A DNA stretch of 22,393 nucleotides from an uncultured Lachnospiraceae bacterium (lineage in GTDB: Bacteria; Bacillota; Clostridia; Lachnospirales; Lachnospiraceae). The translations under genes and the position numbers were made by a program. Under the pieces are notes generated by a model. The model had not been told where the DNA came from. It searched no databases and saw nothing but the letters and a program-made list of their open reading frames with translations. The DNA is taken from assembly GCA_958402795.1 (NCBI GenBank), contig CATXUX010000046.1:1-22393 (forward strand). The letters are read 5' to 3'. Position 1 is the first letter of the stretch. Every line of letters begins with the position of its first letter. This document shows, one piece after another, positions 1-6,141 of this stretch.

Positions 1-59
1 CCTCCTCCCCTCTCTCCCCTTCGACGGAGTCGGCTGTTGCGTTTTTCCTTCGGTTTTTT

Positions 60-75
60 GGGGGGGGGGGGGGGG
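60..75. repeat. 16-base G homopolymer near the window edge
   Basis: Sixteen consecutive G residues follow a T6 run, and the first 24 bases of the window are almost pure pyrimidine. The tract lies just beyond the stop codon of the minus-strand isomerase gene, so on the transcribed strand it is C16 in the 3' flank. Nothing else in the window resembles it. It could be a real slippage-prone tract or a sequencing or assembly artefact at a contig end; the sequence alone cannot decide. I see no gene in bases 1-98. Confidence 0.9.
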
Positions 76-98
76 TAATCCATTTATTTCATTTTGTA

Positions 99-974
99 CT
101 ATATCTTGTCCAAGATGCCGCAGAGTGCGTGGTACTGCATCGCGTATCCCTCCGCGCCGTCTTTGGCTTTGTTTTCCTTGATGATCTTGCTCGCCTCGCT
201 GGTCTCAAGGGAAGCGAGGGAATCAAATAAAACAAGATGCGGTTCCAGTGTCAGGAAACCTTCATATCCTTCCTTGTTAATGGCGCGGTCGAGAAGCATC
301 TGGATCTTGCCCTCCCCTGTACCGCAGACGACGTTTTCTTTGCTTGTGGAGACGGCGTCTTTGATATGGATATATTCGATGTAAGGCTGAAGCAGGTCCC
401 AGCAGACTTCAGGATCTTCCCCGCATTGTACGAAGTTGGCGAAGTCAAATGCTGCGCGGAAATATTCGGAACCCAGCGCTTCAAAAAGAACCTTGCAGCG
501 TGCGCCGGTATCTCCGTAAATCTCTTTCTCATTCTCATGGAGCAGGATCACGCCGTGTGCGCTGGCGATCTCAAGAAACTGTGTCAGTTTTTCGATGACG
601 GCTTCACGGTAGTTCTCCGGATCCTTCCCTTCCGGGATGAAAAAGCTGAACATCCGGATATAACGGCAGTCCAGAAGTTTACAGATCTTGCAGAGCTCCT
701 CCAACTGTTGTTTTTGCTTCTGGAATCCTTCTTCATCTTCGATACCGACCTTTCCGATCGGGGAACCGATGGACGATACCTTAACGCCGTACTGGTTCAG
801 CCGCGGCAGGAGAAGTTCCTCGACTTCACGGCAGGTATAGTCTGCAATTCCTTTCTTGTCTGCGGAACGCAGCGAGATGTAGTGCATTCCCAGTTTTGTG
901 ACGGTATCCAACTGCTTGGTGAAATCAGAATCAATCTCATCCGCAAAGCCGGATATCATAATGTGATCTTTCAT
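99..974 (-). CDS. Sugar phosphate isomerase/epimerase family protein (xylose isomerase-like TIM barrel)
   Basis: This 291-residue protein resembles the AP-endonuclease-2/xylose-isomerase-like TIM-barrel family (PF01261), cytosolic enzymes that isomerise or epimerise sugars or cyclitols using a divalent metal. The expected metal ligands are visible in order: Glu147 in LLHENEKE, Asp177 in AAFDFANF, His203 in YIHIKD and Glu244 in LTLEPH. Length is normal for the family. I chose the ATG at 974 because AAAGGAGGAA sits a few bases upstream; an upstream in-frame ATG at 1049 has no ribosome site and would run into the neighbouring terminator. The substrate cannot be read from sequence. The gene lies behind an AraC-type regulator on the same strand but is separated from it by a terminator, so it is probably transcribed from its own promoter near the dyad at 1002-1027. 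Confidence 0.85.
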   Translation of the reverse strand: MKDHIMISGFADEIDSDFTKQLDTVTKLGMHYISLRSADKKGIADYTCREVEELLLPRLNQYGVKVSSIGSPIGKVGIEDEEGFQKQKQQLEELCKICKLLDCRYIRMFSFFIPEGKDPENYREAVIEKLTQFLEIASAHGVILLHENEKEIYGDTGARCKVLFEALGSEYFRAAFDFANFVQCGEDPEVCWDLLQPYIEYIHIKDAVSTSKENVVCGTGEGKIQMLLDRAINKEGYEGFLTLEPHLVLFDSLASLETSEASKIIKENKAKDGAEGYAMQYHALCGILDKI

Positions 975-1001
975 GAACACATTCCTCCTTTCTTTTCTTG
1001 C

Positions 1002-1027
1002 GCAAGTATTTACTCTAGTATACTTGC
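1002..1027. promoter_or_regulatory. Operator-like dyad over the probable isomerase promoter
   Basis: The 8-bp arms GCAAGTAT (1002-1009) and ATACTTGC (1020-1027) form a perfect inverted repeat around a 10-bp centre. A minus-strand -10 candidate TATACT (1022-1017) lies inside the right half, but no good -35 is seen. The dyad is about 30 bp upstream of the isomerase start. The position suggests a repressor or activator site; which protein binds is unknown. Confidence 0.5.
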
Positions 1028-1035
1028 ATAGGCAG

Positions 1036-1095
1036 AAAAAAGAAAGCACAAAAGTTGGATAATCTGTAAAAAAAATTACTTTTGTGCTTTCTTTT
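1036..1095 (-). terminator. Intrinsic terminator after the AraC-family gene
   Basis: Perfect 18-bp inverted repeat: arms 1038-1055 and 1078-1095 around a 22-nt loop containing eight A residues on the plus strand. Read on the minus strand, the stem ends in six T residues. It lies between the AraC stop (1124) and the isomerase start (974), so it should separate the two transcription units. Confidence 0.8.
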
Positions 1096-1123
1096 CGTGA
1101 TTGATGGTCGGAGTGTATCCGGA

Positions 1124-2338
1124 TCAGAATTTTTTCCTTACCTGTTTTGCATATTCGCTCGGGGTTACTCCGATTTGTTTTTTGAAAAGCCGCCGGAAAT
1201 AGTTTACGTCATATATGCCGCATTCTGCGGCGATCTCGGAAACCGGCAGGTTGGTCGTGTTTAAAAGGAGGAGACTTTTCCGGATTCTCTGCTGATTGAC
1301 ATAGGCTGAAAAGGTTACTCCGGTTTCTTTTTTAAAAAGCGTAGACAGATAGCTCCGGTTTGTAGAAAATTCATCCGCAAGGTCCTTCAGGGCGATATTG
1401 CCGTCGAGGTTCAGGTTGATCCGGTTGATGACCTTCTGGATCAGGGGAGAGTAGTCGGACAGGGAATAATTATTGACAAGCTGGCAGTATTTCCGGATGA
1501 TGGATTCCATCAGGTGTGCCGCCTCTGATTTGTCATGGATTCCGGCGATTTCCCCTGCAATCCGTTCGGATAACTGATCGGCATAAAACGGATGGATACC
1601 GGCGCGCTCCACTGCGGAACATAGGGAGGTATTGGTACTGATCAGTGTGGATTTATACTCAAGATCTGTTCCGGTATAGCGTGGCTCAATGCGGTAATTC
1701 ATAGTCTTCTGCAATAGTTCCATTGCTTTTTTCTGGTCTCCGGCACAAACTGCCGTGATAAGCTCCTGACTCAGATGGTAACGTTCTTCAATCTGCCGGA
1801 ATGCCATGAGACGGTGGTTGGCGTTCTCCGGGCGGGGAGAGAGATCCGTATCCTGCCATTCGGCAAATTCAATGAGCAGGTTCTGACCGTTATAAAGAAT
1901 GGAAGCCATTGCCTGGAAGAACTGGTGGATCGAGTTGGGGTTAGGAAACTCCGGCAGTACATGGTAATATTCCCTCAGATCTTCCATATAGCTGATCGGG
2001 ATGGCGTTCTGCTCCATAAAACGAACCAGACGGGCGTCGTTCATATGGAATCCCAGATATGGCCCGACAATCAGGTAATCGCCGTAAGCGCGTTCTGATT
2101 CGGGAATCCGAAGCAGGGCGTACTCTGCCAGAAAATAATCCTGAATGTAGTAGATCACGCCTTCTTCTCGGTTCTTTATCAGGAAATCCACAAACGGACC
2201 CTCCATGTCCGGGAACAACGCTCTGCGGATGCCACGGTCAAGCGGCGGATATTCATTCGGATCGGCATTGACACTCAGACAGGTAAAGCCGATGTCCCCA
2301 AATATTTTTTTCATAATTTCAATATAATCAACCAGCAT
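1124..2338 (-). CDS. AraC-family transcriptional regulator
   Basis: This 404-residue protein ends in a two-helix-turn-helix AraC/XylS DNA-binding domain over roughly the last 100 residues, with NIALKDLADEF, YLSTLFKKETGVTF, VSEIAAECGI and YFRRLFKKQIGVTPSEYAK as typical landmarks. The N-terminal 300 residues hold a sensory region I cannot assign to a named ligand-binding fold; it has no membrane segment, so the protein is cytosolic. The start at 2338 is preferred over an ATG at 2368 because AAAGGAGC lies 7-8 bases upstream, and the longer version would overlap the preceding ATPase gene. The gene begins 13 bp after that ATPase gene and probably shares its transcript. The isomerase next downstream is a plausible target, but this is inference from position only. 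Confidence 0.88.
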   Translation of the reverse strand: MLVDYIEIMKKIFGDIGFTCLSVNADPNEYPPLDRGIRRALFPDMEGPFVDFLIKNREEGVIYYIQDYFLAEYALLRIPESERAYGDYLIVGPYLGFHMNDARLVRFMEQNAIPISYMEDLREYYHVLPEFPNPNSIHQFFQAMASILYNGQNLLIEFAEWQDTDLSPRPENANHRLMAFRQIEERYHLSQELITAVCAGDQKKAMELLQKTMNYRIEPRYTGTDLEYKSTLISTNTSLCSAVERAGIHPFYADQLSERIAGEIAGIHDKSEAAHLMESIIRKYCQLVNNYSLSDYSPLIQKVINRINLNLDGNIALKDLADEFSTNRSYLSTLFKKETGVTFSAYVNQQRIRKSLLLLNTTNLPVSEIAAECGIYDVNYFRRLFKKQIGVTPSEYAKQVRKKF

Positions 2339-2351
2339 GGAAAAGCTCCTT

Positions 2352-3797
2352 TTATACAACAGCTTCAATTAACAATTTGTCTATTTCTATAATATATTGC
2401 ATTCCGTGATAATCAACAATTAAATCGGTTCGTTCCTGATTTCTGGTACGAGATTCCACATAATAATTTCCAGTTCCGTTGATAATCGGTTTGAGATAGA
2501 GCATGAAATAACGCCGTCCGTCTTCCTCGACAAATTTTAGACTTTGATCACCATAAATATCGTCAAAGTGCTCCACGAACTTCGTTAAGATTTGTTTCAT
2601 GTCCAACTGTCCGTTTTGAATAAACTGGTTTTTGCTGCGCAGGGCCAGTTTGTACATATCGCCGGTTTGAACTTCCGGCAGCGTCAGAAAATAGTTATAC
2701 AGTCTGGTTTCAAATATCCGGTTTGCAATTTCTACATTTGCATTTTCTACTTTTGCAAAACCGAACATAAGCAGCAGATCCGTTGCCGGATCATCAGCAT
2801 TATAGGAGATAGTCTGTCCTTGAAATAATAGACGATAAATCATGGCTTTCATTTCAGGATAGACGTTTAGCTTTTCAATCAGCGAATCAAACAAAGGGTT
2901 TTTTTCCATAAGGAATCTTTTTACTGCTTCTTCTATCCCCTTTTTTGTCCATACGGTGGTTTTGTCTTCAAATCCTCCTATTCCGGCTATTTCTTCATCC
3001 ATGATCTTACATAGCGCAGAAACCAGATAAGGATAACCAGAAGTATAATCAGAAATTATTTCTGCTATCTGCTTTATGTCCATTCCGGTCTGAAAGTCTG
3101 CTTCGTACTGCGCCAGCATACCGGCAATATCCTCTGTCGAAAAATACATTTGTACGTCAAATTTTGCAGCAATATTCCACGGACTGTTCTTTTGATGCTG
3201 ATCCTCTCGGCGGATTTTTCCGCGGATATTCCGGATGTCATAGACGCCGGCAAGAATTACGGACTGGAATGTAGGTGTTTCATCGCTGTCCAGATAGGCA
3301 GCCCGTAATTGTGCAAGAAAGTCGAGGAACACCTGATTGTTTGATGCTGTATCAACTTCATCAATAATCAGTACGACCGGAAGTGTGGATTGCTCGCACC
3401 ATTCGGTAAAGCAGTCAAATATTTCGGCAATCTTTTTGTGAGACACATCTGTATCTGTAAATTTTTTTAGAGCCGTTTTGACATCGGCGGCAACATCGGT
3501 CCTGCGACGTATTTTGTTAGTAATCTCACGCGCCAAACCACTTGTAAATGAAGACTCATTCTCAAAATCAGAGGAGCTCATCCGTTGAAAGTCAAGACTG
3601 ATAACAACATATCGTTCCCTCAAATAATCTGCCAAAGCCTTCAGCGTTGTTGTCTTTCCATATTGTCTGGCGCGGTTGATAGTAAAATATTCTCCCTTAT
3701 CTACCATTTCTTTGATTTCCCGCAGTCGTGGTTCTATGTTAACCATATAATGACGATCAGGTCTGCACGCTCCGTTTACATTAAATACTTTTGCCAT
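2352..3797 (-). CDS. AAA-type ATPase with a shortened C-terminal nuclease-like domain
   Basis: This 481-residue cytosolic protein resembles the AAA_35/AAA-ATPase-like proteins common in Clostridia, whose role is not established. The N-terminal ATPase has a P-loop variant NRARQYGKTT (residues 41-50, Lys48) and a Walker B VVLIIDEVD with Asp146-Glu147. The C-terminal end, TDLIVDYHGMQYIIEI, resembles the start of the PD-(D/E)XK nuclease fold often fused to such ATPases. Where the conserved Lys after the ExK glutamate is expected (residue 473) there is Asp, and the protein ends eight residues later. Full-length relatives carry several dozen further residues, so a 3' deletion is likely. The ATG at 3797 is chosen because MAKVFNVNG matches the usual family start and GGAG lies 12 bases upstream; an ATG at 3941 would add about 48 unlikely residues. 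Its composition looks more AT-rich than its neighbours. Confidence 0.8.
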   Translation of the reverse strand: MAKVFNVNGACRPDRHYMVNIEPRLREIKEMVDKGEYFTINRARQYGKTTTLKALADYLRERYVVISLDFQRMSSSDFENESSFTSGLAREITNKIRRRTDVAADVKTALKKFTDTDVSHKKIAEIFDCFTEWCEQSTLPVVLIIDEVDTASNNQVFLDFLAQLRAAYLDSDETPTFQSVILAGVYDIRNIRGKIRREDQHQKNSPWNIAAKFDVQMYFSTEDIAGMLAQYEADFQTGMDIKQIAEIISDYTSGYPYLVSALCKIMDEEIAGIGGFEDKTTVWTKKGIEEAVKRFLMEKNPLFDSLIEKLNVYPEMKAMIYRLLFQGQTISYNADDPATDLLLMFGFAKVENANVEIANRIFETRLYNYFLTLPEVQTGDMYKLALRSKNQFIQNGQLDMKQILTKFVEHFDDIYGDQSLKFVEEDGRRYFMLYLKPIINGTGNYYVESRTRNQERTDLIVDYHGMQYIIEIDKLLIEAVV

Positions 3798-3831
3798 TTT
3801 ACCAACATGCTCCTTCTTTCTATATATCCGG

Positions 3832-3850
3832 CGTATGCGTCCGGCATACG
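3832..3850. promoter_or_regulatory. Short perfect dyad in the ATPase leader
   Basis: CGTATGC and GCATACG form a 7-bp perfect inverted repeat with a 5-base centre. It lies a few bases downstream of the -10 box at 3861-3866, so it could be an operator covering the start of transcription or a small RNA hairpin at the 5' end of the ATPase transcript. Confidence 0.45.
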
Positions 3851-3860
3851 ATATGGCTTC

Positions 3861-3889
3861 ATTGTACACGAAAGCGGGAAATTTTTCAA
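3861..3889 (-). promoter_or_regulatory. Sigma-A-type promoter for the ATPase-AraC unit
   Basis: On the minus strand TTGAAA (3889-3884) and TACAAT (3866-3861) are separated by exactly 17 bases, five of six matches to consensus in each box. The inferred start near 3854 gives a leader of about 55 nt before the ATPase ATG. Confidence 0.65.
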
Positions 3890-3981
3890 TTCCCTGCTCT
3901 CGTATATGAGCGCATAATGCGACTTTACGGTTACTTTTCACGGGTCACTTACGGTATCTTAACGCGGCGGTATTCATCTTA

Positions 3982-4011
3982 ATGCCAGGTTTTTGCTGCT
4001 TATGCTAATAT
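3982..4011 (+). promoter_or_regulatory. Extended -10 promoter candidate for the kdp operon
   Basis: TGC followed by TAATAT (4003-4011) forms an extended -10 element. An 18-base spacer separates it from a poor -35 match, ATGCCA (3982-3987). The inferred start near 4018 lies just before the leader hairpin at 4026-4070. The gap between the ATPase and kdp genes holds these divergent signals and no other convincing gene. Confidence 0.5.
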
Positions 4012-4025
4012 CTGCATTGTTCATC

Positions 4026-4070
4026 ATAGTCTCTCGGAATTTCCATGTAAGGGAGATTCCGAGAGACTAT
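4026..4070 (+). promoter_or_regulatory. Long hairpin in the kdp leader
   Basis: Arms 4026-4044 and 4052-4070 pair over 19 bp with one G-U wobble and a 7-nt loop ATGTAAG. No T tract follows (CATCAAAAAG), so it is not an intrinsic terminator in this orientation, and the other orientation lacks one too. It ends about 8 nt before the ribosome site of the first kdp-linked ORF. It could stabilise the mRNA 5' end, control translation, or as DNA be a palindromic operator. Confidence 0.75.
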
Positions 4071-4092
4071 CATCAAAAAGGAGGGATAGAGG

Positions 4093-4203
4093 ATGATGGA
4101 TTTGGCGATGGCGGCAACATTACTGATCTGTTTCGGAGTAATGAAGCTGTTTGTGGACTGGTGCGATAAGCAGATCCGTCCGCAGGAGGAGAAGGAGCAA
4201 TGA
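4093..4203 (+). CDS. 36-residue single-span membrane protein leading the kdp operon
   Basis: A small ORF starts MMDLAMAATLLICFGVMKL and ends in a charged tail with WCDKQIRP. Residues of about 4-21 form one hydrophobic span, so an inner-membrane peptide is likely. AGGAGGG lies 7 bases before the first ATG (10 before the second, at 4096), which is strong evidence for translation. It is the first ORF of the operon, 39 bp before kdpF. It is not KdpF itself, which follows as a separate ORF. From memory, short membrane ORFs with a terminal (W/x)CD motif are found before kdpF in other bacteria, but they are usually unannotated and have no assigned function. It may be a further small subunit or modulator of the potassium pump; that is inference from position. 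Confidence 0.65.
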   Translation: MMDLAMAATLLICFGVMKLFVDWCDKQIRPQEEKEQ

Positions 4204-4242
4204 GGATGATGAAAAATTTAATATAAGACGGAGGAAGGAATC

Positions 4243-4320
4243 ATGATAATTCTGGGAGTGATCATAGCGGCGCTGGCGGTATATCTTACCTATGCGCTGG
4301 TGCATCCTGAAAAATTTTGA
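4243..4320 (+). CDS. kdpF: Potassium-transporting ATPase small subunit KdpF
   Basis: The 25-residue product starts MIILGVIIAALAVYLTYAL and ends VHPEKF. One membrane span followed by a short tail ending in a Glu-x-Phe pattern is the KdpF signature; the E. coli protein ends NAEAF. KdpF is a single-span peptide that stabilises the KdpABC complex in the membrane. A ribosome site GGAGGAAGG precedes the ATG by a few bases. The stop is 43 bp before kdpA, fitting the standard F-A-B-C order. Confidence 0.88.
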   Translation: MIILGVIIAALAVYLTYALVHPEKF

Positions 4321-4363
4321 CACATGAATTACAAGAATCATTTGGAGGAGGAGAAAGAAAGTC

Positions 4364-6109
4364 ATGCTACAGATTATTTTGACTTTGGCTGTTTTTGTGC
4401 TGTGCGTGATCCCGATGGGCAGATATATGTACCATATCGCGGCTGGCAAAAAAACATTTGCGGATCCTTTGTTCGACCGGATCGATAACGGGATTTATAA
4501 AATCTGCCGGATCGACAGAACAGGGATGAACTGGAAACAATATACACTAAATCTTTTGATGACCAATGCGGTAATGGTGTTCGTGGGATATATGGTACTG
4601 AGATTACAGGAAGTGCTGTTTTTGAATCCCAATGGGATTGAGGGCATGGAATCGACACTTTCCTTTAATACGATCATCAGCTTCATGACAAACACCAACC
4701 TGCAGCATTATTCCGGTGAGTCCGGACTTTCCTATTTAAGTCAGATGCTTGTGATCATCTTTATGATGTTTACCTCTGCGGCAACCGGGTATGCAGGCTG
4801 TATGGCATTTTGCCGGGGTCTGGCAGGAAAGAAAAAGGATCTGGGAAATTTTTATGAGGACATGATCCGTATTACGACACGTATCTTCCTTCCGTGGTGC
4901 CTGATCTTCGGTCTGGTCCTGATCTGGCAGGGAAGTCCGTGTACATTTGGAGGAAACTATGTGGTGGAAACGATTCAAGGGAAGTTCCAGAGCTTTGCGA
5001 CGGGGCCGGTAGCGGCGCTGGAGATCATTAAGCATCTTGGAACAAACGGAGGAGGTTATCTCGGGGCAAACTCGACGACTCCGTTTGAAAACCCGACGAT
5101 GCTCACAGACATGGTAGAACTGATCTCCATGATGATTCTTCCGGGCGCGTGTGTGCTGACCTTTGGGAAGATGACGATGGACCGCAGAAAAGAAATGAAG
5201 CAGGCGGCTGCCGGTACACCGGCGGTTGTGAAGAAAGAAAAAGAACCGGTATTCGGAAAACAGGGAAGAACCGTTTTTGCGGCAATGGCTGTGATCTTTC
5301 TGATCGGACTTACGGTATGCTATTTTTCAGAAAAAGCCGGAAATCCATGGCTGGAGGCAGTCGGCCTTAGTCAGGATATGGGAAGTATGGAAGGGAAAGA
5401 GGTGCGTTTCGGCATCGATCAGTCGGCCTTGTTTACGACGGTAACGACATCTTTTACAACCGGTACGGTAAACAATATGCATGATACGCTGACACCGCTG
5501 GGCGGTATGATCCCGCTGCTGCACATGATGCTGAACAGTGTGTTCGGAGGACTCGGCGTCGGCCTTATGAATATGCTGATGTATGCAATCCTGACCGTAT
5601 TTATCTGCGGATTGATGGTCGGGCGGACGCCGGAATATCTGGGGAAAAAGATTGAAGGGAAGGAAATGAAACTGGTTGCGATCGTGATTCTGATCCATCC
5701 GCTTCTGATTCTTGGATTTTCTGCGCTTGCCGTATCAACACAGGCCGGACTGGATGGAATTACGAATCCGGGATTCCACGGATTATCGCAGGTATTATAT
5801 GAATATTCTTCGGCTGCGGCAAACAACGGCTCCGGATTTGAAGGACTGGCGGATAACAGTTATTTCTGGAACATTACGACCGGTCTGGCGATGTTCTTTG
5901 GGCGTTATATCGCGATTGTTGCACAACTTGCAATCGCAGGCTCACTTCTGGCGAAAAAACGGGTAAAGGTGTCCGTCGGAACGATGCGCACAGATAATGT
6001 GATGTTTACGGTGCTGCTTGTATTTATCGTGTACATCTTTGCAGCGCTGACGTTTTTTCCGGCACTGGCGCTCGGACCGATCGCGGAACATCTGACATTA
6101 TGGTTTTAA
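4364..6109 (+). CDS. kdpA: Potassium-transporting ATPase subunit A (channel-like subunit)
   Basis: This 581-residue polytopic membrane protein binds and conducts K+ in the KdpFABC pump. Four pore-loop motifs are visible: TNTNLQHYSG (about 109-118), GTNGGGYLGANS (226-237), TTVTTSFTTGTVNN (358-371) and SSAAANNGSGFEG (482-494). These four loops form the selectivity filter inherited from potassium channels. The length is slightly above the roughly 557 residues of E. coli KdpA; a lysine-rich hydrophilic stretch near 272-302 is one place the extra residues may lie. GGAGGAGGAG lies upstream of the ATG. The gene follows kdpF closely and is followed by kdpB after 32 bp. No inactivating change is seen. 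Confidence 0.97.
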   Translation: MLQIILTLAVFVLCVIPMGRYMYHIAAGKKTFADPLFDRIDNGIYKICRIDRTGMNWKQYTLNLLMTNAVMVFVGYMVLRLQEVLFLNPNGIEGMESTLSFNTIISFMTNTNLQHYSGESGLSYLSQMLVIIFMMFTSAATGYAGCMAFCRGLAGKKKDLGNFYEDMIRITTRIFLPWCLIFGLVLIWQGSPCTFGGNYVVETIQGKFQSFATGPVAALEIIKHLGTNGGGYLGANSTTPFENPTMLTDMVELISMMILPGACVLTFGKMTMDRRKEMKQAAAGTPAVVKKEKEPVFGKQGRTVFAAMAVIFLIGLTVCYFSEKAGNPWLEAVGLSQDMGSMEGKEVRFGIDQSALFTTVTTSFTTGTVNNMHDTLTPLGGMIPLLHMMLNSVFGGLGVGLMNMLMYAILTVFICGLMVGRTPEYLGKKIEGKEMKLVAIVILIHPLLILGFSALAVSTQAGLDGITNPGFHGLSQVLYEYSSAAANNGSGFEGLADNSYFWNITTGLAMFFGRYIAIVAQLAIAGSLLAKKRVKVSVGTMRTDNVMFTVLLVFIVYIFAALTFFPALALGPIAEHLTLWF

Positions 6110-6141
6110 ATGAGTTTTGATTGGAGAAAGGGTGTAAAGAA

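Noticed and set aside
237..1031. 264-codon plus-strand frame opposite the isomerase
   Set aside because: It is the mirror of the isomerase, whose metal ligands and ribosome site are clear; the plus-strand translation has no family resemblance and crosses the terminator region.
2352..3797. ATPase gene as the ATPase subunit of a transposon
   Set aside because: No transposase, terminal inverted repeats or target duplications are seen around it.
4026..4070. Reading the kdp leader hairpin as a terminator of the minus-strand ATPase or of an upstream gene
   Set aside because: Neither strand has a T tract after the stem, and the minus-strand gene starts away from it.
4012..4092. c-di-AMP (ydaO-type) or other large riboswitch upstream of kdp
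   Set aside because: The space between the inferred start near 4018 and the first ribosome site is only about 60 nt and is filled by one simple hairpin, too small for that riboswitch class.
4206..4226. Six-codon ORF MMKNLI between the 36-residue ORF and kdpF
   Set aside because: It is too short to judge and has no clear ribosome site of its own apart from the end of the preceding ORF.
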